In this document: piece by piece, positions 18,133 to 26,419 of the stretch
Position numbering within the stretch: the stretch's first letter is position 1
Layout: every line of letters begins with the position of its first letter
Source: an uncultured Microbulbifer sp.
GTDB taxonomy: Bacteria > Pseudomonadota > Gammaproteobacteria > Pseudomonadales > Cellvibrionaceae
Reading direction: 5' to 3'
Assembly (NCBI RefSeq): GCF_913055755.1
Contig: NZ_CAJXKH010000021.1
Coordinates: forward strand, 1 to 42,182
Length of the DNA stretch: 42,182 nt
Made by a program: the position numbers and the translations under genes
The notes under the pieces: generated by a model
Databases searched by the model: none
The model's input: only the letters and a program-made list of their open reading frames with translations
What the model was told of the DNA's origin: nothing

Positions 18133-19119
18133 TTGGGATTTATCCGTGAAGTGCGTGCGTATCTGGGGATCGAGCGCAACACTACCAGTCACCGGGAAAA
18201 GTTGCTGTCGGCACTGGGCGCGGCGCTGGCTATCGTTGCGGTATTCTGGGCAACCCAGCGCACCCTGGCCGCGGGGCTGATCGATATTTCTACCAGTTAT
18301 TTCATCATTGCCTCCATGGGCGCCAGTGCGGTGTTGCTGTTCGCGGTGCCCCACGGGGCACTCTCTCAGCCCTGGTCTCTGCTCGGCGGGCACCTGGTCT
18401 CGGCTGCGGTCGGGGTGCTGTGTCACAAATTGATCCCGTTGCAGTTGCTGGCGGCAGGTGCCGCGGTCGGCCTTGCAGTGGCTGCCATGTATTACCTGCG
18501 CTGTATCCACCCGCCCGGGGGGGCGACCGCGCTGACGGCGGTGACCGGAGGCGATGCGGTTTTCCAGCTGGGATTCGATTTTCTCCTGGTGCCGATCCTT
18601 ACCAATGTACTGCTCATTCTGGCCGTCGCTATCGCCTTCAATAGCCTGTTTTCCTGGCGTCGTTACCCGGTGCATTTGGGACGGCGGAGCAAGCGGGTGG
18701 TGCACTCCGAGCCGTTGGTGCGGGAAACGGAAATTACCCAGGAAGATTTTGCCGCGGCAATCCAGGAACAGGACTCATTTGTCGACATTACCGCAGAGGG
18801 TTTGACCGAGTTGCTGGAGCTCGCCAAGCAGCATGCGGAGCGCAATGTGGTGCACCCGCGGGAAATCGTTGCCGGGCGTTGCTACAGCAACGGCAAATTG
18901 GGGCGCCTGTGGAGTGTGCGCCAGGTGGTGGACGAGTCCCGGGAGCCGCCGCCCGTTAAAGACCGGATCATCTACAAGGTACTGGCCGGCAACGGGGCCT
19001 TTGAGACGGATATTTGTATGCGCGACGAGTTTCGCCAGTGGGCGCGTTTTGAAGTTACTTTCAAGCAGGGACACTGGGTCAAATGTGCGGAAAGCATTGA
19101 CGAGGAACACCCGGCCTGA
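18133..19119 (+). CDS. HPP-family membrane protein with extra C-terminal domain
   Basis: The N-terminal half (about 1-175) has four to five hydrophobic segments and the signature RCIHPPGGATALTAVTGG around residues 117-135, which defines the HPP family; some members in cyanobacteria and plants are nitrite transporters. The C-terminal 130 residues are soluble and acidic, beginning near EITQEDFAAAIQ. They lack the CBS pair found in some HPP proteins, and I do not recognise the fold. The start is TTG 18133, supported by GGGGGGAGA at 18122-18129 about 4 nt upstream. No downstream ATG preserves the first helix. Transcription is convergent with the phosphorylase gene that follows. Confidence 0.85.
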   Translation: MGFIREVRAYLGIERNTTSHREKLLSALGAALAIVAVFWATQRTLAAGLIDISTSYFIIASMGASAVLLFAVPHGALSQPWSLLGGHLVSAAVGVLCHKLIPLQLLAAGAAVGLAVAAMYYLRCIHPPGGATALTAVTGGDAVFQLGFDFLLVPILTNVLLILAVAIAFNSLFSWRRYPVHLGRRSKRVVHSEPLVRETEITQEDFAAAIQEQDSFVDITAEGLTELLELAKQHAERNVVHPREIVAGRCYSNGKLGRLWSVRQVVDESREPPPVKDRIIYKVLAGNGAFETDICMRDEFRQWARFEVTFKQGHWVKCAESIDEEHPA

Positions 19120-19161
19120 CACCTTTATTGCAAGCGCCGGGCCAGGGGCGGATATCTCCCA

Positions 19162-20916
19162 TCAAGAGCGATTACTGATCCACAGGGTCTGGTAGGGATC
19201 CAGGGTCACCGAACTCAGCATATCCTCGAAGGTGGCGCCGCTGATCAGATCGCACCATTCATCGGTACCGATCAGGTTGATGGCATTCAGGGAAATGGTC
19301 TGCGGCTGATCGGAGATATTGTTGAGGCAGAAAATGCTCTGCCTGCGGTCCAGGCTCTGGCGCCAGAAGGCGAATACCTGCTCCCCCAGATGCAGGGTGA
19401 ACTGTGTTGCATTGGGGTGGAAGGCCGGCTGGTCCCGACGCAACTGGATCAGCTGGCGCAACTTGTAGAATACCTCGTGGTGATGGGATTCCGGGTCTGC
19501 CAGTTTCGCATTCAGTTCCTGTTCCTGCCACTGGCGGCGGTTGATCGCGCGGTTGTGGCCGTGCTCCTTCATGCGCTCGTAGTCATTGGTGGTGCCGACC
19601 AGGCTGTGCAGGTAGAACGCGGGAATCCCCTCCAGGGCCAGCATGATGGCGTGGGCACAGAAGAATCGCTGCATTTGCCAGCTGTCTTCTCCGGCCGTGG
19701 TGCCCTTCAGTGCGTCGTACAGGGATATATTGATTTCATAGGGTTTGTTGCTGCCGTCGTCCAGGGTACGCCAGGAAATCTGCCCGCCGAAATTCTCCAT
19801 GGTCTGGATCAGTGCTTCCTGTTCGTCGTCGTCCAGCAGTCCCTCTACCGGGCGCAGGCCGATACCGTCATGGGAAGCGATAAAATTGAAATATGTCGTG
19901 CCGTTCTGTGCCGGCGGCATGCTCATCAGCCAGCTTTTCAGGTGGCGGCAGTTACCGGACACCAGGGTGTTTACCAGTAGCGGTGGCAGCGAGAAGTTGT
20001 AGATGCAGTGGGCTTCATTGGCATTGCCGAAATAGGAAAGGTTTTCCCGGTTGGGAATATTGGTTTCGGTAATGATCACCGCATTGGGGTTGGCGTGTTC
20101 AATCAGGGTACGCAACAGGCGCACAATCTCGTGGGTCTCCTTGAGATTGATGCAGTTGCTGCCGGCGCGCTTCCAGATAAAGGCGACCGCATCCAGTCGG
20201 AAAATTCGCACACCCATATCCAGGTACAGGCGGATAATATCGACGAATTTTGCCAGCACCTTGGGATTGCGGAAATTCAGGTCGACCTGGTCGTGGCCGA
20301 AGGTGCACCAGACGTAGCGGGTGCCGTTGGGGGTGGTGGTGGGGCGCAGTAGCGGCGTAGTGCGCGGGCGCACCACCCGGCTCAGGTCTTCCTCCGGGTC
20401 CACTTCCAGGAAAAAGTCCCTGCCGGGGTCTGCCCCCTGCTGGTAGTTGCGGAACCATTCGTGCTGGGAGGAGCAGTGATTGATCACCAGGTCCGCCATC
20501 AGGTGGAAGTCGGTGCTGATCCGCAGAATATCGCTCCAGTCCCCCAGTGGTGGATCTACCTGCTTGTAGGCGGACACCGCAAAGCCATCGTCACTGGTAT
20601 AGGGAAAGAACGGCAGGATATGCACGCTGTTGATCAGCATGGGAAAGTGGGTCTGCAGGAAGTGATGCAGGGTCTTGAGCGGCGGCTGGTCCTCGCTGAG
20701 GATGGTATTGCCGTAGGTGATTACGGCGATATCGGTCTGGTCCCAGAGGTTTTTGTGGGCGAGGGGGGTCTGGCAGTCCTCGTCCAGGCGCATGTTGATG
20801 ATCAGCTCGTGAGCGATGGGCTGCAGTTCCTGGTCGGGATAGATCACCGCCAGGTGATCCACCACTTTCTGCTTGAGTACTTCTCTGATCGGTAAATCCG
20901 CCGAAGGACTGGTCAC
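19162..20916 (-). CDS. GH13_18 phosphorylase, probable glucosylglycerate phosphorylase
   Basis: A 584-aa sucrose-phosphorylase-type enzyme. The retaining GH13 residues are visible: nucleophile Asp242 in FRLDAVAF, acid/base Glu284 in ITETNIPN and transition-state stabiliser Asp350 in ASHDGIGL. Known members of this subfamily phosphorolyse sucrose, sucrose 6-phosphate, glucosylglycerol or glucosylglycerate. The longer type (about 580 aa) and the two neighbouring genes for glucosylglycerate synthesis favour glucosylglycerate, to give glucose 1-phosphate and glycerate; that is inference. I chose GTG at 20916 because AAGGGGAGA precedes it by 5 nt. A longer in-frame extension would run into the upstream gene. 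Last gene of a three-gene operon. Confidence 0.88.
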   Translation of the reverse strand: MTSPSADLPIREVLKQKVVDHLAVIYPDQELQPIAHELIINMRLDEDCQTPLAHKNLWDQTDIAVITYGNTILSEDQPPLKTLHHFLQTHFPMLINSVHILPFFPYTSDDGFAVSAYKQVDPPLGDWSDILRISTDFHLMADLVINHCSSQHEWFRNYQQGADPGRDFFLEVDPEEDLSRVVRPRTTPLLRPTTTPNGTRYVWCTFGHDQVDLNFRNPKVLAKFVDIIRLYLDMGVRIFRLDAVAFIWKRAGSNCINLKETHEIVRLLRTLIEHANPNAVIITETNIPNRENLSYFGNANEAHCIYNFSLPPLLVNTLVSGNCRHLKSWLMSMPPAQNGTTYFNFIASHDGIGLRPVEGLLDDDEQEALIQTMENFGGQISWRTLDDGSNKPYEINISLYDALKGTTAGEDSWQMQRFFCAHAIMLALEGIPAFYLHSLVGTTNDYERMKEHGHNRAINRRQWQEQELNAKLADPESHHHEVFYKLRQLIQLRRDQPAFHPNATQFTLHLGEQVFAFWRQSLDRRQSIFCLNNISDQPQTISLNAINLIGTDEWCDLISGATFEDMLSSVTLDPYQTLWISNRS

Positions 20917-20962
20917 TGTGTCTCCCCTTGATGTCAGGCCGGATAGTTGTTTTGGTCCACTG

Positions 20963-22186
20963 TTAGCGATTGAATTCTTCGTAGTCCGCTTCCACCGCGT
21001 GCTTGAGTTGTTGCAGGAATCCCGGCTCCGCACTGGTTACCCGGTTCCAGCTGGGGATGAACGGGGTTTCCATGGGATTGTCCAGAAACGCCTGCCCGGC
21101 TTTTACCAGGTTGCTGGCGAATAATTCCACGGTCTGTTCTTCCTTGTGTATATCAAAATTCAGGCCATTTATGATGGCGTCATTGCGATAGGTCTCGACA
21201 AAATCCAGGGCAACGCGGAAATAAGTGGCCTTGATACTGCGGAAGGTCTCGGAAGAAAAGACGATGCCCTGGGTCGCCAGCTTGCGAAACAGGGATTTGG
21301 CAATATCGATAGACATTTTGGATAGCCCGCCGTGGTCGTCGTCGAAGGAGACATCCTGGTGCTTGTGGTCATAGGCGTGGGCGATATCCACCTGGCACAG
21401 GCGGTTGGTGGAATAGTTGCGGTGCATTTCCGACAGCACACCGATTTCCAGACCCCAGTCGCTGGGGATACGCAGGTCATTGATCACGTCGCGGCGGAAG
21501 GAAAACTCCCCGGCCAGGGAGTAGCGGAAGCTGTCCATATAATCCAGGTATTCGGTGTGGCCGTAGATTTTCATCAGGGTGCGAATCAGCGGTGTCACCA
21601 GTAACCGGCACACGCGGCCATTGATCTTGCCGCCAGCCACCCTGGAATAGTAGCCCTTGCAGAATTCGTAGCTGAAGTTGGGATTGGCAACCGGATAGAA
21701 CAGCCGCGCCAGCAGCATACGGTCGTAGGTGACGATATCGCAGTCGTGCAGGGCGACCGCCTCGCCGCGGCCGGAAGCGAGGATATATCCCAGGCAGTAC
21801 CACACATTGCGTCCCTTGCCCGCTTCCTTGGGCGCCAGCCCGTCGCGCTGCAATTGCGCATCCAGTTCCCGCAGCCGCGGACCGTCGTTCCAGAGTACGC
21901 GCACGTGCTGGGGCAGGACGCTGAATTGTCGCAGGGCGTCGCGGTATTGGGATTCATCTGCTCGGTCGAGGCCGATTACGATCTCGGAGAGATAGGGGAC
22001 TTCCGCGAGTATTTCGAGAATACGCGGCAGTGCTTCACCCTCCAGCTCGGAATAGAGTGAAGGCAACAGCAGTGACATGGGACGCTGGCGGGAAAAACGC
22101 ATCAGTTCCGCTTCCATGTCATCGAGGCTGCGATTGCAAAGATTGTGCAGGGTGGTAATGGCGCCGTTCTGGAAAAAATCAGTCAC
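20963..22186 (-). CDS. gpgS: Glucosyl-3-phosphoglycerate synthase-like glycosyltransferase (GT81)
   Basis: A 407-aa GT-A fold glycosyltransferase. The nucleotide-sugar/metal motif is DCD at residues 148-150 ([12 protein letters not shown]), preceded by [23 protein letters not shown] resembles the 3-phosphoglycerate-binding segment of GpgS. GpgS joins glucose from an NDP donor to 3-phosphoglycerate, giving glucosyl-3-phosphoglycerate, precursor of the compatible solute glucosylglycerate. It starts at GTG 22186, 4 bp after the phosphatase gene, with GAGGGAT upstream. 46 bp separate it from the phosphorylase gene. A mannosyl donor specificity (MPG synthase) cannot be excluded without structure-based comparison. 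Confidence 0.85.
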   Translation of the reverse strand: MTDFFQNGAITTLHNLCNRSLDDMEAELMRFSRQRPMSLLLPSLYSELEGEALPRILEILAEVPYLSEIVIGLDRADESQYRDALRQFSVLPQHVRVLWNDGPRLRELDAQLQRDGLAPKEAGKGRNVWYCLGYILASGRGEAVALHDCDIVTYDRMLLARLFYPVANPNFSYEFCKGYYSRVAGGKINGRVCRLLVTPLIRTLMKIYGHTEYLDYMDSFRYSLAGEFSFRRDVINDLRIPSDWGLEIGVLSEMHRNYSTNRLCQVDIAHAYDHKHQDVSFDDDHGGLSKMSIDIAKSLFRKLATQGIVFSSETFRSIKATYFRVALDFVETYRNDAIINGLNFDIHKEEQTVELFASNLVKAGQAFLDNPMETPFIPSWNRVTSAEPGFLQQLKHAVEADYEEFNR

Positions 22187-22190
22187 GGGA

Positions 22191-23075
22191 TTATCCCTCT
22201 GTTGGAGTGCTAGCGAATATCTGCGGAAAAATTTCGCGGATGGCCTCGGCCCACCCTAGTGGTCCGAGATTGCGGGTGACAATAAGCCTGGGGTGGCCGC
22301 TCAGTGTGGGTGGTTTGTGTGCCGGCGAGCGGACGATGATGGCAATTTCTGCCACTTTGAGCATATCCAGGTCGTTGGGGCCGTCACCGCTGGCGACCAG
22401 GCTGCACGGGCGGCCACTGTATTGCTGGTAGGTTTTTTTCAGCAGCTGAATGGCCAGCCCCTTGTCGGTCTGACCAAGCAAATGCAGAAAACGGCCGCCC
22501 TGCAGGGTGGCAAAACCGGCGGCATTGGCGCGGGCGATAAAGGCCTGTTTCTGCAGTTCATTCCCCTGCCACAGCAGCGGTTCGGAGTAGCCTCGAGTCT
22601 GTGCCTGTTGCGCCTCTGCGGTTGTAAGCCCGGTAGCGGAAACGATTTCGTCGGTGGTGGCAGCGTGAAAGTTCAGGTAGGCGGCGGGGTGCTGTTGCTG
22701 GTCGCGTGCGAGGAATTCGAGTAATTGCGTGCGTTGCGCACCCGGTTCAAGAACCCAGTAATCGCCGGCTTCCCGTGCGGCATCCGGCTTGTGCGGAAAG
22801 TAGCCGCGGGGAATGAAAATGGCAGAACCATTTTCCACGATAAACGGGTGTCGATTGTCGAAGGATTTGCGCAGCGCCAGCATTTCGTCGCGGGTCTTGC
22901 TGCTGTTGAGGATAACCGGAATGCCGCTGTTTTCCAGCAGCTTTAGCGCTGCGTCGGCGTCGCTGTGCGAGTAGGTGAAGTGATCCAGCAAGGTGCCGTC
23001 CAGGTCACTTACGATAAGCCACTGTGTATTCTGTTGATCCTGAAACCGCCCCTGAAGCTGCTTTTTTTGCGTCAT
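22191..23075 (-). CDS. HAD-IIB phosphatase, glucosyl/mannosyl-3-phosphoglycerate phosphatase family
   Basis: A 294-aa HAD-superfamily hydrolase of the MpgP/YedP type. Motif I is DLDGTLLD with Asp24 and Asp26. Motif II is LNSSKTR with Ser58. Motif IV is SGDGPNDLDML with Asp231 and Asp235. The C2-type cap lies between them. Members remove the phosphate from mannosyl- or glucosyl-3-phosphoglycerate. Beside a GpgS homologue, the expected substrate is glucosyl-3-phosphoglycerate and the product glucosylglycerate. It is the first gene of the operon and starts at ATG 23075. The likely promoter lies in the 327-bp gap upstream. Confidence 0.9.
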   Translation of the reverse strand: MTQKKQLQGRFQDQQNTQWLIVSDLDGTLLDHFTYSHSDADAALKLLENSGIPVILNSSKTRDEMLALRKSFDNRHPFIVENGSAIFIPRGYFPHKPDAAREAGDYWVLEPGAQRTQLLEFLARDQQQHPAAYLNFHAATTDEIVSATGLTTAEAQQAQTRGYSEPLLWQGNELQKQAFIARANAAGFATLQGGRFLHLLGQTDKGLAIQLLKKTYQQYSGRPCSLVASGDGPNDLDMLKVAEIAIIVRSPAHKPPTLSGHPRLIVTRNLGPLGWAEAIREIFPQIFASTPTEG

Positions 23076-23212
23076 CGTACCCGCTATCTGTTTTTATCCA
23101 TGGGGTGCCAAACTGCGCCCGTTTTCCTTATGTAATCCAAAAATAGTGCCAGTCCACCGGATTGTGAGCCACTACGGTGCTTGTAGAGGGGGATTTGGCG
23201 GCATTTTCCTCT

Positions 23213-23247
23213 CTTTGCTCAGGGGGACAGAAAATGTCCCGGCAAAG
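23213..23247. repeat. Bipartite stem-loop with GGGACA/TGTCCC core
   Basis: Inner stem GGGACA (23224-23229) / TGTCCC (23235-23240) with loop GAAAA, and outer stem CTTTGC (23213-23218) / GCAAAG (23242-23247) separated by a small asymmetric bulge. It lies in the 327-bp gap 23076-23402, which otherwise holds only the presumed promoter of the phosphatase operon and the hairpin at 23354-23381. REP-like in appearance. Confidence 0.45.
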
Positions 23248-23353
23248 TGCATTGAAATGGGGAGCGAGTTGCGGCGCTGACCAGGCTCGGCACCATTATG
23301 GTGCGACCGGCTGGTCTGGCGGGGTCTAGGGGAGAGGTGGGGAGATGGGAAGG

Positions 23354-23381
23354 CGGGCTGCCGCTACTGGCCGGCAGCCCG
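23354..23381 (-). terminator. Hairpin after the glycine-zipper gene
   Basis: Perfect 10-bp stem CGGGCTGCCG (23354-23363) / CGGCAGCCCG (23372-23381) with an 8-nt loop, 21 bp beyond the stop of the minus-strand glycine-zipper gene. There is no real U tract after it on the minus strand, so it is a weak or Rho-assisted terminator at best. Confidence 0.5.
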
Positions 23382-23402
23382 TATTGCTCTAGTGACAGCA
23401 GG

Positions 23403-24137
23403 TCAGAGGGCCTGAACCCAGGTGCCGTCCTGCTGGCGGCAGGCGGTGCCTGCAGTGCGCCTGTCGTCACCGTGACCGAATACTTCGGTGGTGAAAGAGC
23501 GGCAGTACTGCTGTCCGCGCATTTCGATTTCACCGGGTGTAACGGCATATTGCTGGTTGCTCTGGGAGTCCTGCCAGGTAATGCGCTCGCCTTCCGGGGC
23601 GAATTCCAGGGCCTGGGCGACACACGCCTGATTGCGCTGGTCCATGCGGCGGCCGATTTCCCCGCCGACCAGAACCCCGGCAATGGCACCGCCAATGGTG
23701 GCCGCGGTATTGCCGCGCCCGTCGCCGATCTGGTGACCGATAACACCGCCGATCAGCCCTCCCAGTACACTGCCTACCTTGTCGCTGTTGCAGCGGGTGG
23801 CAGTGGTGCGGGGGGCGGGACGCCATTCGGGGCGGTATTCCGGTTCTGGCGCGCGCTGGTCAAACCAGGGCGGCAGTACCACTACCCGCACGGGCTCCTG
23901 ATGGTGGTGATGGCGGTTGTCGGCATAGCGGCGGTTGTAGCACTTGCGCTCTTCCTTGTAGTCACCGTTGCGCTTCCACTTGCGTTCTACCCTGCAGTTG
24001 CCGTCCCAGTACTCTTCTTTGTACTCGCGGTTTTTATGGTGTTTTTTCCAGCCGCGGCCTTCCGGGGGATCGGCCTGTACGGCGGTAGCGAGACTGCCGC
24101 AAAACAGGGCGATGAGCAGGGAGGAGTAGATTTTCAT
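23403..24137 (-). CDS. Secreted glycine-zipper (2TM) protein with basic and His-rich N-terminal region
   Basis: A 244-aa exported protein. A signal peptide (MKIYSSLLIALFCGSLATAVQA, cleavage expected after residue 22) leads into a Lys/Arg/Tyr/Glu-rich segment with a repeated YKEE...C pattern (residues 39-67) and a HHHH run. A glycine zipper follows at about 121-165 (GSVLGGLIGGVIGHQIG ... GGAIAGVLVGGEIG), and the tail has two cysteines. This resembles the 17-kDa surface antigen / RcnB-like group of envelope proteins, with no known biochemical role. ATG 24137 is preceded by AGGTGA. It stands alone on the minus strand. A second glycine-zipper gene occurs at 31779. Confidence 0.8.
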   Translation of the reverse strand: MKIYSSLLIALFCGSLATAVQADPPEGRGWKKHHKNREYKEEYWDGNCRVERKWKRNGDYKEERKCYNRRYADNRHHHHQEPVRVVVLPPWFDQRAPEPEYRPEWRPAPRTTATRCNSDKVGSVLGGLIGGVIGHQIGDGRGNTAATIGGAIAGVLVGGEIGRRMDQRNQACVAQALEFAPEGERITWQDSQSNQQYAVTPGEIEMRGQQYCRSFTTEVFGHGDDRRTAGTACRQQDGTWVQAL

Positions 24138-24278
24138 AGCGGGTCACCTGATCCCATTCGAGTTGTTCTGATTCAATGGGGGCAGTGTATCGGCGCAGAT
24201 CTGAACCGAAAGTGAATACGTCAAAGTTTTGGAATCTGGTGACCCGTTGGCAGTTGGAAATGGGCGGTTGCGGAAACC

Positions 24279-24308
24279 AAAAAAAGCCCGGTGAATGCTA
24301 CACCGGGC
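24279..24308 (-). terminator. Rho-independent terminator after the amylase gene
   Basis: Stem GCCCGGTG (24286-24293) / CACCGGGC (24301-24308) with a 7-nt loop. On the minus strand it is followed by seven U (A7 at 24279-24285 on +). It lies 61 bp beyond the amylase stop codon and is a clear intrinsic terminator. Confidence 0.92.
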
Positions 24309-24369
24309 TACGTGGTTATTTTTTATGCCGTATGGATGTTGGCGCTCCAGTTGGCGGCCGCTATCATCC

Positions 24370-26103
24370 TCAAAAACTGGCAGATGGGCTTTGGTTGCTG
24401 CCGGAACTGAAGGTGTTATTAGCCCCGTTCTGCCACTCTATACCGGCGCCGGCATTCTGCTCCTCGCGCTTGAGGCATTTCCATTCCACATCCGTATCTG
24501 TGGGCAGCGCTAGACTGCCGTTCCACGTGGGGTAGTTGGCAGGGGCGAGCTTGCGCGCCTGCGCGGGATTCCAGTTCCCCAGCTCATTGATATCGCCTAC
24601 CACGTAAACGCTCTGTCCCCAATAGGTGTAACCGTTATTGCAGGTGAACGCGACATCGATGTTGCCACCGGAACTACTGGAGCCTCCACTGGAGCTGCTA
24701 CTTGAACTGCCGCCGGAGCTACTGCCATTGCAGTCTGTACAAATGTCGCCGACCCGGGCACCAACGTGGATAGCCGATGCATTGTGGGAGGCAATGTCAA
24801 AGCCTGCGTCACCGCTGCTGTCCACGGTAATGGTGGAGCCGCTGCAGCTGCCGGTTGCGGAGTCGAAGTCGCCATGGATGATGTCGCAGTAGACGCCCGC
24901 CGGCATCCCGGTGTCGAATTGCCGGTTCAGGCTGCCGGATTCCATATTGATTGCCACAAACCCCAGTCCGCCGCGCCCCCAGGCCATTTGATGGTTGCCG
25001 TTATCCCAGTAATTAGATACACCGAAGTAGGCTGCGGTGTGATTGCGAAAGCCCACCATGTTGGCAATTTCCCGATGGCGGTGCTCGCACAGCCAGCCAT
25101 TGCTGCAGCTGCTGGCGCCACTGGACGGCGGGCCCTGGTCGTGATCGCTCCAGTCGTAGCTGGACATTACCTTGGGGTAGCCATAGGGCCAGCCGAGCAT
25201 AAACACATGGGCCATATTGTTGGCATTGTTGCCGTCTTTGTGGGTGATGATGTTTCCGGTGTTCTGCCGCTGGTTGTCGTGGTTGGCAACAAACACCACG
25301 GCATCATCACTGGGCAGCCAGCCGGACCAGGTGCCGATATTGCTGATCTCCCGCAGGGGGCCGCGCAGTTTGAAATAGTGCCCGAGGGTATTGGAGAAAT
25401 TGAATTCCGTGACGTCGCCAATCCAGTTGTAGTCGGTGGTCTGTACTGGCTCGCCACCGGCACCAATTACTTCCTGGAAAATATACGGGTTGCCGGCAAG
25501 GCGACTCTTGATGCCGTTAATGTCCGCAGCGGGAATATGTTTGGCGGCGTCAATGCGGAAGCCGGCAACGCCCAGGCTGCTCAGGTCGTTGAGATAATCG
25601 GCAATTTTTTGCTGTACGTAATCCGATTCGGTTTTGAGGTCGTTCAGACCCACCAGGTCGCAGTTCTGGATCGACCAGGCATTGCCGTAATCAATATCGT
25701 CGGTACAGGTGTGGAAATCGTTTACACCGTAGGGCACTTCGGGGAAGTTGCGATCCCAGGCCGCCATATGGTTGATCACCGCATCCACATAGATATCGAC
25801 GCCGGCGGCGTTGCAGCGTTTTACCATGTCGGCAAACTGCTGGCGACTCCCCGAGCGCCCCTCTATCTGGTAGCTCACCGGCTGGTAGCGAGTCCACCAC
25901 TGGCTGCCACTGACGGATTTCTGCGGTGGAGAAACCTGGACCGCGGCATAACCCTTGGGCCCGAGTACGTTTTCGCATTCACTGGCAACGTCATCCCACT
26001 GCCATTCGAACAGGTGCACGAATGCCGTGCGTGGAACTTCGGCCAGTGACAGTCCTGGAGCCGTAAGCAGCAACGCGCCGATCATCGCTAATAAGTGACG
26101 CAT
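24370..26103 (-). CDS. Secreted alpha-amylase, GH13 with C-terminal CBM20
   Basis: A 577-aa extracellular enzyme that cleaves alpha-1,4 bonds of starch and glycogen. Signal peptide is at 1-21 (MRHLLAMIGALLLTAPGLSLA). The catalytic barrel begins AFVHLFEWQWDDVA, in the style of Streptomyces and animal amylases. The nucleophile is Asp185 (GFRIDAAKH), the acid/base is Glu211 (FQEVIG), and the third acid is Asp276 (VANHDNQR). A Ser/Gly linker follows at 461-480, then a CBM20 starch-binding domain (about 481-577, with YTYWGQSVYVVGD and LGNWNP). The start ATG 26103 has GAGGTGAAATTC before it; upstream in-frame sequence has no signal peptide. The polyserine linker is typical of Cellvibrio/Saccharophagus/Microbulbifer enzymes. 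Confidence 0.96.
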   Translation of the reverse strand: MRHLLAMIGALLLTAPGLSLAEVPRTAFVHLFEWQWDDVASECENVLGPKGYAAVQVSPPQKSVSGSQWWTRYQPVSYQIEGRSGSRQQFADMVKRCNAAGVDIYVDAVINHMAAWDRNFPEVPYGVNDFHTCTDDIDYGNAWSIQNCDLVGLNDLKTESDYVQQKIADYLNDLSSLGVAGFRIDAAKHIPAADINGIKSRLAGNPYIFQEVIGAGGEPVQTTDYNWIGDVTEFNFSNTLGHYFKLRGPLREISNIGTWSGWLPSDDAVVFVANHDNQRQNTGNIITHKDGNNANNMAHVFMLGWPYGYPKVMSSYDWSDHDQGPPSSGASSCSNGWLCEHRHREIANMVGFRNHTAAYFGVSNYWDNGNHQMAWGRGGLGFVAINMESGSLNRQFDTGMPAGVYCDIIHGDFDSATGSCSGSTITVDSSGDAGFDIASHNASAIHVGARVGDICTDCNGSSSGGSSSSSSSGGSSSSGGNIDVAFTCNNGYTYWGQSVYVVGDINELGNWNPAQARKLAPANYPTWNGSLALPTDTDVEWKCLKREEQNAGAGIEWQNGANNTFSSGSNQSPSASF

Positions 26104-26368
26104 GAATTTCACCTCGTTGGTTGGTCGTATATTTATTTTTTTGACCGAACACCGGAACAGGGAAATGTCTCCGGATACAACTGGGGACGGGAAATATTCG
26201 GTGCCGGCTTGCACCTGAACAACACACTTCTCAGGAGGGCTACTCCAGGTCGGGAGTAGGAAGCGGATGTTATGGAGAGGGGATCGGCCGCTCATCCTCC
26301 CTCAGGGGGGAGGAGCTGTGCCAGTGGGGGAGCCAGAGGCAAACAAGCGCCGTTTCAAGTGGGGAGGG
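26104..26368 (-). promoter_or_regulatory. Upstream region of the amylase gene
   Basis: Of the 316-bp gap between the amylase start and the sppA stop, this part contains an A/T-rich stretch (26129-26142, reading AAAAAAATAAATAT on the minus strand) about 25-40 bp before the amylase ATG. A promoter is expected here, but no good -35 box can be named. I see no coding sequence and no clear activator site in it. Confidence 0.3.
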
Positions 26369-26406
26369 GATCTGTTGCAGCAAAGTTCGTTTTGCTGCAA
26401 CAGATC
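26369..26406 (-). terminator. Perfect 16-bp hairpin after sppA
   Basis: GATCTGTTGCAGCAAA (26369-26384) and TTTGCTGCAACAGATC (26391-26406) are exact inverted copies with a 6-nt loop. The structure begins 13 bp after the sppA stop on the minus strand. It has no U tract on that strand, so it may terminate weakly or protect the 3' end of the message. Confidence 0.6.
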
Positions 26407-26419
26407 AAGTACGGGTTGA

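Noticed and set aside
20917..21033. 39-residue N-terminal extension of the GH13 phosphorylase
   Set aside because: Overlaps the end of gpgS, has unrelated sequence, and the GTG at 20916 has a strong ribosome-binding site.
23298..24215. 305-codon plus-strand open frame opposite the glycine-zipper gene
   Set aside because: The minus-strand protein has a signal peptide, a ribosome-binding site and a glycine zipper; the plus frame has a low-complexity Val/Ala tail.
24661..24724. Tandem Ser/Gly codon repeat in the amylase as a possible mobile or phase-variable repeat
   Set aside because: It encodes the linker between catalytic and binding domains; codons vary, so it is not a simple-sequence repeat prone to slippage.
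24766..26049. 427-codon plus-strand open frame opposite the amylase
   Set aside because: Antisense shadow; the minus-strand protein has all catalytic residues, a signal peptide and CBM20.
26104..26295. 64-residue extension ahead of the amylase signal peptide
   Set aside because: Not a signal sequence; the ATG at 26103 has a good ribosome-binding site and a standard leader.
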